64,000 nt of DNA from NCBI GenBank assembly GCA_016178785.1, contig JACOSO010000031.1, positions 62,001 to 126,000 of the forward strand, read 5' to 3'. A program made the translations under genes and the position numbers. How positions within the stretch are numbered: position 1 is the first letter of the stretch; each line of letters starts with the position of its first letter. Below the pieces are notes generated by a model that worked only from the letters and a program-made list of their open reading frames with translations, was not told the DNA's origin and ran no database searches. Shown in pieces: positions 43,092-51,093 of the stretch. The DNA comes from Bacteroidota bacterium (GTDB lineage: Bacteria > Bacteroidota > Bacteroidia > Cytophagales > Cyclobacteriaceae).

Positions 43092-44603
43092 TCAATTCAT
43101 TGATGGCTCGTACATAAGACTGTTGGGTATCTCGATGCTGAAATGTGTGCCTTCTCCCAATTTCGACCTTACTGCTATTTTACCATTGAGTTTCTCCACC
43201 GTGCCCTTTACAATATACAGACCAAGTCCGGAGCCTTTACTTTCATAGCTCGCGCGGAAAAACATTTTGAAAATATTCTCTTGAAACTCTTCAGCTATCC
43301 CCACTCCGTTGTCAATAAATTCAATTATAGTTCTGGCGTGATGAGTAGTAATGTCAATCTGCAAATAAGATTCTTTGTCTTTATCCTGATACCGAACTGC
43401 GTTTGAAATGATGTTATTGAAAATGATCAACAAGCGGCTATGGTCAGAATAGAAGGGAGTCTCATCCGTAATGTTGATGATCGACTTTACCAACTCAGCA
43501 TCTTGCATGTATTTTAGAGAATCAATCGACTCCTTCACCAATTTTTGGAAATCGATTTTTGATGGCATCACTTCCATCCGCGAATTGCGAGAGTAATGAA
43601 TAATGTCGTTGATGAAATAATCTAATTTACAAACGCTGCTCTCAATCAACTGAAGATATTGATCCAGTTTTTCTTTGTCAGGATCGATCTTAATCATATT
43701 CACTAATCCTTTCACCGACATCAATGGCGCTTTCAAATCGTGAGAGGCACTGTAAACAAACTGATCAAGTTCAGAATTAATCTTAGTCAGCTCTTCGTTT
43801 TTAGATTTGAGCAGATCTTCTGCTTCGCGTTGTTGAGTGATGTCTCGAGAATAAATCGTGAGGCCGGTTACTTCACCATCTTCGACAATAGGATAAGTTT
43901 TGATTTCAAACGTGCGAAGAGAATTGCCGATCGCATACGTCTCGATGTACTTGCCGGGCCTCCCCTTCAAACCAGCTTCATATCTTGCACGCCAAGTCTC
44001 TTGCATCTCAGGCATGTGCTCTGGCACAAATTCAAAAATATTTTTTCCACGAATCAGCTTTACGCCAAAGGCAAGTTTATAAAGTTTGAAAAATTCTTTA
44101 TTGAAATCGATCAACTCAAAATTGCTGTTCACCAACCAAATGCTGTTCTCAATGGTATTCAAAATAGAACGAAGGTTGGCTTCGTTGCCGATGATTTTTT
44201 TCTGGTACGCTTTACGAACAGAAACATCGCGACTGAAGACCGAAACGAACTGGCGGCCATCCGCAAAAGTCTCAGACTTGTAATGTAGCTCCCAGAAGTT
44301 TTGCTTACCATCGATTTCAAATTCATCCTCCACTTTTACGGGCGATCCGCTTAAAGCCGTTTGAAACCGGTCTTTCCATAGACGGGTGAGCGAAGGATTT
44401 ACTTCATTCATAGACTGAAGAATGGATGTCCCCTTCTTTAGCTCAACTCCGTACGTCTCCAGGAATGTCCAATAAAAGCCCGGATTGATTGTCACAATCC
44501 TGAATTCATCGTCTAACAGTAAAATATTGGAGTCTGCGTCTTCAATAATTGAGGTAAACAAGTCTTGCCAAACCCCTACCTCCGTCTGATCTAACATCGT
44601 CAT
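43092..44603 (-). CDS. PAS-domain sensor histidine kinase
   Basis: 503 residues from ATG 44603 (a second ATG at 44597 has better spacing to AGGG; a TTG start at 44624 is rejected). Two PAS domains at about 5-120 and 140-260, then a short coiled coil, the H-box FVYSASHDLKAPLMSV with His near 289, N-box IFNNIISNAVRYQDK, and G boxes IIEFIDNGVGI and GSGLGLYIVKG. No membrane helices are seen, so it is a cytoplasmic sensor. No response regulator is adjacent (orphan kinase). Confidence 0.92.
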   Translation of the reverse strand: MTMLDQTEVGVWQDLFTSIIEDADSNILLLDDEFRIVTINPGFYWTFLETYGVELKKGTSILQSMNEVNPSLTRLWKDRFQTALSGSPVKVEDEFEIDGKQNFWELHYKSETFADGRQFVSVFSRDVSVRKAYQKKIIGNEANLRSILNTIENSIWLVNSNFELIDFNKEFFKLYKLAFGVKLIRGKNIFEFVPEHMPEMQETWRARYEAGLKGRPGKYIETYAIGNSLRTFEIKTYPIVEDGEVTGLTIYSRDITQQREAEDLLKSKNEELTKINSELDQFVYSASHDLKAPLMSVKGLVNMIKIDPDKEKLDQYLQLIESSVCKLDYFINDIIHYSRNSRMEVMPSKIDFQKLVKESIDSLKYMQDAELVKSIINITDETPFYSDHSRLLIIFNNIISNAVRYQDKDKESYLQIDITTHHARTIIEFIDNGVGIAEEFQENIFKMFFRASYESKGSGLGLYIVKGTVEKLNGKIAVRSKLGEGTHFSIEIPNSLMYEPSMN

Positions 44604-44673
44604 TTCCCTAGCTACCGCGGCCAAAAGAGGCCATTTTTTAGTGAAAAACTAATTTTCAGAAAACCCAAAGACA

Positions 44674-44681
44674 CAAAGGTA
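44674..44681 (-). promoter_or_regulatory. -7 box upstream of the histidine kinase gene
   Basis: TACCTTTG on the minus strand, an exact TAnnTTTG match, giving a leader of about 65 bases. The rest of the 219-base gap up to 44822 shows no gene. Confidence 0.35.
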
Positions 44682-44822
44682 ACCCATTGGTTGTGAATGA
44701 CCTACCTTACGTTAGGATTTTGTTAAAAATAGGGCAAAAAAAATGTTAACTCTTAAAATTAGGCTTAACCTGATTGGCTATACATACCTGAAAATAAGTG
44801 AATTATGAAATGACGATTGCAA

Positions 44823-45260
44823 TTATGCCATTAGCATCCCTACCCTTTTCATCGTCTCGTCTGAAGTCTGGCCATTTTGAATATTAAGGCGAATGGTATT
44901 GATCAATTCTTGAGACGTATTTTTAGGATAGCCAAACTTGACCGCAAACAAATCACACAACTTCATTTCATCCGGGTGAATGTTATTGTCCACGCTCATC
45001 ATGTGTACAAGGTCATAGAATTGATGAAACCTCTCAGACTTATTTGCCGGCAACTCAAACTTAATACCGTGAGGGTTCTTTCGAATGTCGTTGAGCTGAG
45101 ATTCCGAGATGTTATTCTTTTTGGCAATTTTCTTTAACAGATCAAATTCAATATTGTCAAAATTTCCGTCTACAGCCGCCATCTCAATCAGGTTTTTCAT
45201 ATGGCTTTTGGCTGTTGCCTTTCCTGTATGAAAAAGATTTAGGATTTCCTGAATGCCCAT
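44823..45260 (-). CDS. TerB-like (tellurite resistance fold) cytoplasmic protein
   Basis: 145 residues from ATG 45260 (MGIQEILNLF). The long frame to 45362 would add a hydrophobic segment overlapping the divergent esterase gene and is rejected. The helical pattern LIEMAAVDGNFDNIEFDLLKK and MMSVDNNIHPDEMKLCDLFA repeats the TerB motif (hydrophobic-x-x-D-G-x(hydrophobic)-x-x-x-E), likely two metal-binding turns. TerB-like proteins are small helical domains with roles in stress responses; here no other ter gene is near, so function is open. Confidence 0.72.
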   Translation of the reverse strand: MGIQEILNLFHTGKATAKSHMKNLIEMAAVDGNFDNIEFDLLKKIAKKNNISESQLNDIRKNPHGIKFELPANKSERFHQFYDLVHMMSVDNNIHPDEMKLCDLFAVKFGYPKNTSQELINTIRLNIQNGQTSDETMKRVGMLMA

Positions 45261-45355
45261 AAATGGTTGATTACTTGCATGAAAGTAATGAGCAAAATCG
45301 GAAATTAAAAGTGTGAGCAGTAAATTAAATGATAGTAATTTTTGACATTTGATCC

Positions 45356-45964
45356 ATGACATTTCTAAAAACTACAATTCTCTTTTTTCTCATTATTTTG
45401 TTTCAAACTCAATCAAAAACAATTCTTTTTTTTGGTGACAGTCTAACAGCCGGTTTTGGCCTCTCCTCTCCTGAAAAAGCTTTTCCATCACAATTTGGAA
45501 TCGAGCTCAATAAAACCAACAACAAGGTCAAGGTACTTAATGGAGGTTTGAGTGGCGAAACCTCGGCAGGCGGCTTATCGCGAATTGATTGGGTGCTGCG
45601 CCAGCCGGTCGATATTTTTGTTTTAGAACTTGGAGCGAATGACGGACTTCGCGGCTTGCCATTAGATCAAACCAAAAAAAATCTTCAGGCCATTGTAGAT
45701 AAAGTGAAATCAAAATATCCAAAAGCAAAAATTGTTTTAGCGGGAATGATGGTACCACCTAACATGGGGAAAAGTTATTCTGATGAATTCAAGAAAGTCT
45801 ATCCGGATCTGGCCACAAAAAACAATTGCTATTTAATTCCCTTTCTTCTGGAAGGCGTTGGGGGTAACGAAAAATTAAATCAATCAGATGGCATCCACCC
45901 TAATGATGAAGGCCATAAGATCATTGCAAAAAATCTGGTAAAGTTTTTTGAGAAGCTATTGTGA
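45356..45964 (+). CDS. SGNH/GDSL esterase (TesA-like arylesterase)
   Basis: 202 residues. Signal peptide (TTILFFLIILFQTQS), then the GDSL block LFFGDSLTAGFGL, Gly in GGLSGETSAGG, the Asn block LGANDGLRG, and the catalytic Asp-His in SDGIHPNDEGH. This is the TesA lysophospholipase L1 pattern. It is exported, probably periplasmic. A near-promoter GACATTTG lies four bases before the ATG. Confidence 0.93.
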   Translation: MTFLKTTILFFLIILFQTQSKTILFFGDSLTAGFGLSSPEKAFPSQFGIELNKTNNKVKVLNGGLSGETSAGGLSRIDWVLRQPVDIFVLELGANDGLRGLPLDQTKKNLQAIVDKVKSKYPKAKIVLAGMMVPPNMGKSYSDEFKKVYPDLATKNNCYLIPFLLEGVGGNEKLNQSDGIHPNDEGHKIIAKNLVKFFEKLL

Positions 45965-46025
45965 CTGACACAAAGACCTTTCTCATTTGAGAATTAATTC
46001 CGATCATTAAGAAAAGTTTTCTCTT

Positions 46026-48464
46026 ATGAAATTCAAAGCTTTTATTTCACTATTTGTCACGATCGCACTAGTGTATGCTCTTAATCGCTCATGGAATTTT
46101 GGAAAGCCAATACCTCCGTTGGGAAAATTCCTTGATCCGTTTCACGGCTTTTGGAAAAATGCAGTATTAACGACCGCGCCTGTTTCTTCTGTTAAAGGAC
46201 TGAAGAAAGAAGTTTCTATAGTGTATGACAGCACTTTAATTCCTCATATCTACGCATCTAACGAAGAAGATTTATTTTTTGCCCAAGGATTTATAACAGC
46301 AAGCCACCGACTTTGGCAAATGGAATTGCAGACACACGCAGCTGCTGGTAGAGTTTCAGAAATTCTTGGAGCTACTACAGTAGATTTTGACCGAGGGCAA
46401 CGAAGATTAGGAATGGTTTACGGTGCCCAAAACTCATTGGACGAAATGGAGAAAGATCCAACTTTAAAACTCGTGGCTGAAAAATATTCTGAAGGTGTCA
46501 ACGCTTACATTCAGTCGCTCGATTACGAAAAACTTCCCCTTGAGTACAAGCTTTTGGATTATTACCCGGAGCCATGGAACACTTTGAAAAGCGCCCTCCT
46601 TTTAAAATATATGGCCAAGACCTTGAACATTGCCGAAAAGGATTTTGAGATGACTAATGCATTGAAACTTTTTGGAAGAGAAACCATCGAACTTCTCTAT
46701 CCAGACAACGAACATGTGGGCGACCCCATTGTAGACAACCCCAATGGATGGAAATTCAAACCAATAACACTTGGAAACGAATCTGTGTTGCCCGAAGCAT
46801 TCGTTCAAATAAAACCCATGGAAAAATCTGCTCCTGATATTGGCAGCAACAACTGGGCTGTGGCGGGAAGTAAAACGGCAACGGGTGCACCCATGCTTTG
46901 CAATGATCCCCATTTGGAATTAAATCTTCCCTCGATCTGGTATATCATCCACCTAAGTGCACCTGGCATCAACACCATGGGCGCATCATTGCCTGGTGCC
47001 CCGGCAGTGATCAGCGGCTTTAATGATTCCATTGCCTGGGGCGAAACCAACGCGCAGCGCGACCTGGTTGACTGGTACAAAATTCAATTTAAAGACAAAA
47101 CAAAAAATGAATACTTAAGCGATGGCCAGTGGAAAGCAACTAAAAAAGTAATTGAAAAAATAGCAATCAAAAACAAAGATGCGGTTTATGACACCGTGAT
47201 TTATACCCATCATGGCCCAGTAACGTATGACGAAAGTTATCATGGCGAAAGTGAGAAGAATCATTATTCATTTCGATGGGTTGCACACGATCCTTCAAAA
47301 GAATTGCTCGCCTTTTATTTACTGAACAAAGGAAAAAATTACACCGACTATTTAAAAGCGATGGACAATTACGCATCGCCAGCGCAGAATTTTGTTTTCG
47401 CGTGCACCAATGGAGATATCGCTATGCGTATTCAAGGAAAATACCCGGTTCGCAGAAAAGATGAAGGAAGATTTGTACTTGACGGAACAAAGACTTCAAG
47501 TGAGTGGCAGGCATTCATACCCAATGATCAAAACGTGATGTATAAAAATCCAGAACGCGGGTTTGTGAGCTCTGCCAATCAATACCCTGTGGATGATACC
47601 TATCCTTATTATGTGATGTCGAATCATTTTGAGGCTTACCGCAATCGAAGAATAAATCAGCGGCTTAATGAAATGAGTAAAATCACTCCACAGGATTTGA
47701 TGAAACTTCAAGCCGATAATTACAATCTCAAAGCAGCTGAAAGTTTGCCCACATGGCTCTCGATGCTTGACTTTTCAAAATTGAATGCCAATGAAAAAAT
47801 TGCTTACGACAAACTTAAAACTTGGGATTTTTTTAATAACATCGATTCACAAGGCGCTTCATATTACGAAGCATGGCTTCGCGCTATTATCCCAATGATT
47901 TGGGATGAAATAGAAACCGCTAAAGTCTCCCTCCCCGATCCTACGGCTTATACAACAATCAAACTAATCAAGGAAAAGCCGGATCTCAGTTTCTTCGACA
48001 TCATTTCCACCCCTGAAAAAGAAACCGCGACAGATGTGGTGAGGAAATCTTTTTCTAAAAGCGTGATTAACATTCTGAAATGGAAACAGGACAACCTGCC
48101 TGCCGGGCAGTCAGGGAAAAAAGAACCGGCTTGGGCCGACTTTAAAGATTCATACATACAGCATTTAGCGCGACTTGAACCGTTCAGCTATCACGTTAAG
48201 CACGGTGGCAACAGCAGCATCGTCAATGCACACAACAAACGCAATGGCCCAAGTTGGCGGATGGTGGTGAGTTTAGAAAAATCAGGAGTGAAAGCATGGG
48301 GAGTTTATCCCGGTGGCCAATCAGGAAATCCAGGGAGTCCATTTTACAACAACATGATCGATGTTTGGTCAACCGATCGTTATTTCAATTTGCATTTCAA
48401 CACTGCTGCTGATCAAATGCAAAAATTCTCAATGACAACTCAAATTTTAAAAACAGTGCAATGA
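46026..48464 (+). CDS. Penicillin acylase family Ntn-hydrolase
   Basis: 812 residues. Signal/anchor KAFISLFVTIALVYAL, alpha chain to about 270, and the self-cleavage site DIGSNNWAVAGSKTATG, where the Ser of SNNW becomes the N-terminal nucleophile. Further markers are LCNDPHLELNLPSIWY, and the C-terminal SSIVNAHNKRNGPSWRMV. It hydrolyses amide bonds of acyl amino compounds such as N-acyl homoserine lactones or beta-lactams in the periplasm; the substrate is unknown. An in-frame 21-base near-palindrome encodes LPAGQSG near residue 695. Confidence 0.93.
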   Translation: MKFKAFISLFVTIALVYALNRSWNFGKPIPPLGKFLDPFHGFWKNAVLTTAPVSSVKGLKKEVSIVYDSTLIPHIYASNEEDLFFAQGFITASHRLWQMELQTHAAAGRVSEILGATTVDFDRGQRRLGMVYGAQNSLDEMEKDPTLKLVAEKYSEGVNAYIQSLDYEKLPLEYKLLDYYPEPWNTLKSALLLKYMAKTLNIAEKDFEMTNALKLFGRETIELLYPDNEHVGDPIVDNPNGWKFKPITLGNESVLPEAFVQIKPMEKSAPDIGSNNWAVAGSKTATGAPMLCNDPHLELNLPSIWYIIHLSAPGINTMGASLPGAPAVISGFNDSIAWGETNAQRDLVDWYKIQFKDKTKNEYLSDGQWKATKKVIEKIAIKNKDAVYDTVIYTHHGPVTYDESYHGESEKNHYSFRWVAHDPSKELLAFYLLNKGKNYTDYLKAMDNYASPAQNFVFACTNGDIAMRIQGKYPVRRKDEGRFVLDGTKTSSEWQAFIPNDQNVMYKNPERGFVSSANQYPVDDTYPYYVMSNHFEAYRNRRINQRLNEMSKITPQDLMKLQADNYNLKAAESLPTWLSMLDFSKLNANEKIAYDKLKTWDFFNNIDSQGASYYEAWLRAIIPMIWDEIETAKVSLPDPTAYTTIKLIKEKPDLSFFDIISTPEKETATDVVRKSFSKSVINILKWKQDNLPAGQSGKKEPAWADFKDSYIQHLARLEPFSYHVKHGGNSSIVNAHNKRNGPSWRMVVSLEKSGVKAWGVYPGGQSGNPGSPFYNNMIDVWSTDRYFNLHFNTAADQMQKFSMTTQILKTVQ
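48095..48115. repeat. 21-base near-palindrome inside the acylase gene
   Basis: CCTGCCTGCCGGGCAGTCAG and one more G: seven codons (about L-P-A-G-Q-S-G) in frame, GC-rich against an AT-rich background. CTGCC..GGCAG cores also occur at 1584-1603 and 34756-34773. Confidence 0.55.
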
Positions 48465-48805
48465 AATTTTTATATCAAACTCTTGCCACAATTCTTGGCT
48501 GTCTCCTCGCTCAGTATTTTCTTCCTTGGTGGACAATGGCCATCGCAGCTTTTGGTTTTGGGTATTTTTTTCGCAACAAGGGTACCCTTTCATTTCTTGC
48601 AGGCTTTGTAAGTGTTGGAGCGCTTTGGTTAATTATGGCTTACACTATTGATAAATCGACACAATCATTACTAACAGATAAGATCAACAAACTTTTTCCA
48701 TTGAATGTGTTCTTGCTGATGGTGATTGTTGGAGGACTGGTGGGAGGTTTCGCTGCGCTAACAGGAGCGTTGATGAATCCAAAAAAGGTCTCGAAATATT
48801 ACTGA
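48461..48805 (+). CDS. Small integral membrane protein, uncharacterised
   Basis: 114 residues with four hydrophobic helices (TLATILGCLLAQYFLPWW; MAIAAFGFGYFF; FLAGFVSVGALWLIMAY; VFLLMVIVGGLVGGFAAL) and little else. No family is recognised. The start overlaps the acylase stop as ATGA, so it is co-translated with it; it may help that enzyme at the membrane, but nothing in the sequence proves this. Confidence 0.8.
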   Translation: MKFLYQTLATILGCLLAQYFLPWWTMAIAAFGFGYFFRNKGTLSFLAGFVSVGALWLIMAYTIDKSTQSLLTDKINKLFPLNVFLLMVIVGGLVGGFAALTGALMNPKKVSKYY

Positions 48806-48817
48806 GCTTAAAATAAA

Positions 48818-48845
48818 ATTAGCCAACGGTTTCCCATCGGCTAAT
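48818..48845. terminator. Inverted repeat between convergent genes
   Basis: ATTAGCC (48818-48824) and GGCTAAT (48839-48845) form a seven-base stem around a 14-base loop between the small membrane protein and the small basic protein, which converge here. A third related word, TTGGCTAAAT, follows at 48861. Confidence 0.5.
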
Positions 48846-48869
48846 CAATGAATTGATGAATTGGCTAAA

Positions 48870-49025
48870 TTACTTCTTCGCCTTAGCCTTAAATTCTTCT
48901 TTGATCTTTTCGATATCCACAGCTTTTGAGACAGGCTTGAAGTTCTGCACTTTCAAATCGGTTCTTCTGCGAGCTGCTTTAGCTTTATCCTTGCGGTTCT
49001 TTCTTTTCAAACGGGTAACTGACAT
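48870..49025 (-). CDS. 51-residue basic protein, uncharacterised
   Basis: ATG 49025 to TAA 48870 gives MSVTRLKRKNRKDKAKAARR, then RTDLKVQNFKPVSKAVDIEK and a helix IKEEFKAKAKK. It is highly basic, with a central FKPVSKAVD. Codon use is regular and the frame is closed at both ends between two real genes on convergent and same strands, which argues for a true gene. The composition resembles small ribosome-associated or nucleic-acid-binding proteins. I recall no family with certainty. Confidence 0.66.
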   Translation of the reverse strand: MSVTRLKRKNRKDKAKAARRRTDLKVQNFKPVSKAVDIEKIKEEFKAKAKK

Positions 49026-49080
49026 GGCTTTTGATTTAAAGAGCGCAAAAATAAGCAGGATTTTCCGTTTTGCAATAGCC

Positions 49081-49596
49081 CTAGAACCTAAAGGTTACGC
49101 CTAAGCGGATATTAGACGAGCCTAAAGCCCCAACTTCAAGAAATCCTCCAGTCTTTGGAGCAAAATAGTACCTGGCTCCCGCATGAATCCCAAGAAATAA
49201 CCCGCTGTTATAGTAGCCGGTTGAGTAAACATAATTGTCGCCCCAGGTGAATGAGCGGTAACCAAGGGTACCCCCTCCATAAATGTCCCATTTCTTATCG
49301 TTGATATTAAACGCCTGGTTAAAATGATAAGACGCTTTGAACCCAAGATAAAGGGCTGTGAACCTATAATTGTTTCCCGGCACCCCATAATGATACGAGA
49401 GGTAATCTAAGCCACCTCCCACGCTCACCAAGTTGCTCACGCCATATTCATAAGCAGCACTAAACGGAATGCCTCCGGAATAGTATGAGTTAAGCCCGAA
49501 GCCAATGTTCAATAAGTTATCACCCTTCTTGAATTGTGCAAATCCTGTGGTGGAAAGCAATGAGAGTAAGCCAAAGATTACAAGAATTCTTTTCAT
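49081..49596 (-). CDS. Outer-membrane beta-barrel protein
   Basis: 171 residues from ATG 49596: signal peptide KRILVIFGLLSLLSTTGFAQ, then alternating amphipathic strands rich in Gly, Tyr and Ser (NIGFGLNSYYSGGIPFSAAYEYG, ending SNIRLGVTFRF with a terminal Phe, the beta-signal for outer-membrane insertion). Likely an eight-stranded OmpW/OmpX-like barrel. Ligand unknown. Confidence 0.85.
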   Translation of the reverse strand: MKRILVIFGLLSLLSTTGFAQFKKGDNLLNIGFGLNSYYSGGIPFSAAYEYGVSNLVSVGGGLDYLSYHYGVPGNNYRFTALYLGFKASYHFNQAFNINDKKWDIYGGGTLGYRSFTWGDNYVYSTGYYNSGLFLGIHAGARYYFAPKTGGFLEVGALGSSNIRLGVTFRF

Positions 49597-49690
49597 AAGT
49601 ATGGTTTTAAAAATTTTACGCAAGTGTAGGAATTTTGGCGTTCCTTTTCAAAGTGCTTCCGACAGACTGTCGTCATCTGCGAATAACCGT

Positions 49691-49698
49691 TAGTTTTG
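49691..49698 (+). promoter_or_regulatory. -7 box four bases before hisS
   Basis: TAGTTTTG fits TAnnTTTG exactly and is separated from the ATG at 49703 by TGGC only. It would give a leaderless hisS transcript. Confidence 0.4.
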
Positions 49699-49702
49699 TG
49701 GC

Positions 49703-51088
49703 ATGGAAAAAATTTCCCTTCCCAAAGGTACTCGCGATTTCGGGCCTGAACAGATGGCCAAAAGACAGTTTATCATCGACTCAATCAAAAAAGTCTTTCA
49801 GCGCTATGGCTTCCAACCATTAGAAACACCCGCCATGGAGAATCTTTCAACGCTTACTGGCAAGTATGGGGATGAGGGTGACCAATTGCTTTTTAAGATT
49901 CTAAATTCAGGGGATTTTTTAAAAGAAGCAAACAAACAGAATCTTGAAACCGGCAACTGGAAATTAGCCACTGGCGATATTGCCGAAAAAGGTCTCCGCT
50001 ACGATCTCACCGTTCCGTTCGCAAGATATGTGGTGATGAACCGTCATGAGATTGCATTTCCATTTAAGCGATACCAGATTCAACCCGTTTGGCGCGCTGA
50101 CCGTCCGCAGAAAGGAAGATACCGAGAGTTTTATCAGTGCGATGCCGATGTGGTGGGAACCGACTCGTTGGTTTGTGAGGCAGAAATTATCCTTATGATC
50201 AAAGATGCATTTAAGGCATTGGGCGTTGGCGATTACTCAATAAAAATAAATCATCGTGCAGTTTTGTCGGGTCTTGCCGAGATACTTGGGGCCAGAGAAA
50301 ATGAAAATTCACTTTTTGTCGCCATCGACAAGCTGGATAAAATCGGGGAGGAGAAAGTAAAAGAAGAGCTAATCGCGAGGGGATTTAATACTGACTCACT
50401 CGCAACTCTTTTCGAAGTTTTAAATTTCAAAGGAAGCGTTGCTCAAAAGATGGAAATGTTAACAAAAACATTCGCTAATTCAGAAAAAGGAAAAAAAGGG
50501 GTTAACGATCTGAGCGAAGTATTTTCATTGCTTGAAAATTATGGTTCTGCCTTTGACCATGTGGAGTTCGACATTGCTCTTGCTCGAGGTTTAAGCTATT
50601 ACACAGGCTGTATTTTCGAAGTGAAGATCAATAACGTGGGTATTGGAAGTGTAAGTGGTGGCGGACGTTACGATAATCTTACCGCTGTTTTTGATGCAAA
50701 AGAAAAAAGCTCAGGTGTAGGAATTTCGTTCGGCATTGACCGAATCTACGATGCCATGGAGGAACTGAAAATTTTCCCCAAGGAGACAAGCGCTGCCTCA
50801 ACCATACTCATCACGCATTTGGACAATGACGGATTTAAATACGGACTGAAAACTGTTCAGGCATTTCGTGAACGCGGCATTGCCTCAGAGATCTATCCCG
50901 ACCAGGTTAAAATCAAAAAGCAAATGGAGTATGCCGATCGCAAAAAAATTCCATTTGTAGTCGTGATCGGACCCGAAGAAGTGCAGACTAAAAATCTGAC
51001 CCTTAAAAAAATGGAGACGGGCAATCAGCTAAAACTCTCCTTCGAAGAGATCGCCACAGCCATTCAATTGCATAACAATAAAGATTAA
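49703..51088 (+). CDS. hisS: Histidine--tRNA ligase
   Basis: 461 residues. Class II motifs: PKGTRDFGPEQMAKRQFI at the N-terminus, motif 2 FPFKRYQIQPVWRADRPQKG followed by RYREFYQCDADVVG, the histidine-binding LARGLSYYTGCIFE and motif 3 GVGISFGIDRIYDAM, then an anticodon-binding domain from about 370. An insertion near residues 75-90 (NKQNLETGNWKLATGD) is seen in Bacteroidota HisRS. It charges tRNA-His. The histidine-degrading hutH follows after five bases. Confidence 0.96.
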   Translation: MEKISLPKGTRDFGPEQMAKRQFIIDSIKKVFQRYGFQPLETPAMENLSTLTGKYGDEGDQLLFKILNSGDFLKEANKQNLETGNWKLATGDIAEKGLRYDLTVPFARYVVMNRHEIAFPFKRYQIQPVWRADRPQKGRYREFYQCDADVVGTDSLVCEAEIILMIKDAFKALGVGDYSIKINHRAVLSGLAEILGARENENSLFVAIDKLDKIGEEKVKEELIARGFNTDSLATLFEVLNFKGSVAQKMEMLTKTFANSEKGKKGVNDLSEVFSLLENYGSAFDHVEFDIALARGLSYYTGCIFEVKINNVGIGSVSGGGRYDNLTAVFDAKEKSSGVGISFGIDRIYDAMEELKIFPKETSAASTILITHLDNDGFKYGLKTVQAFRERGIASEIYPDQVKIKKQMEYADRKKIPFVVVIGPEEVQTKNLTLKKMETGNQLKLSFEEIATAIQLHNNKD

Positions 51089-51093
51089 GTCCC

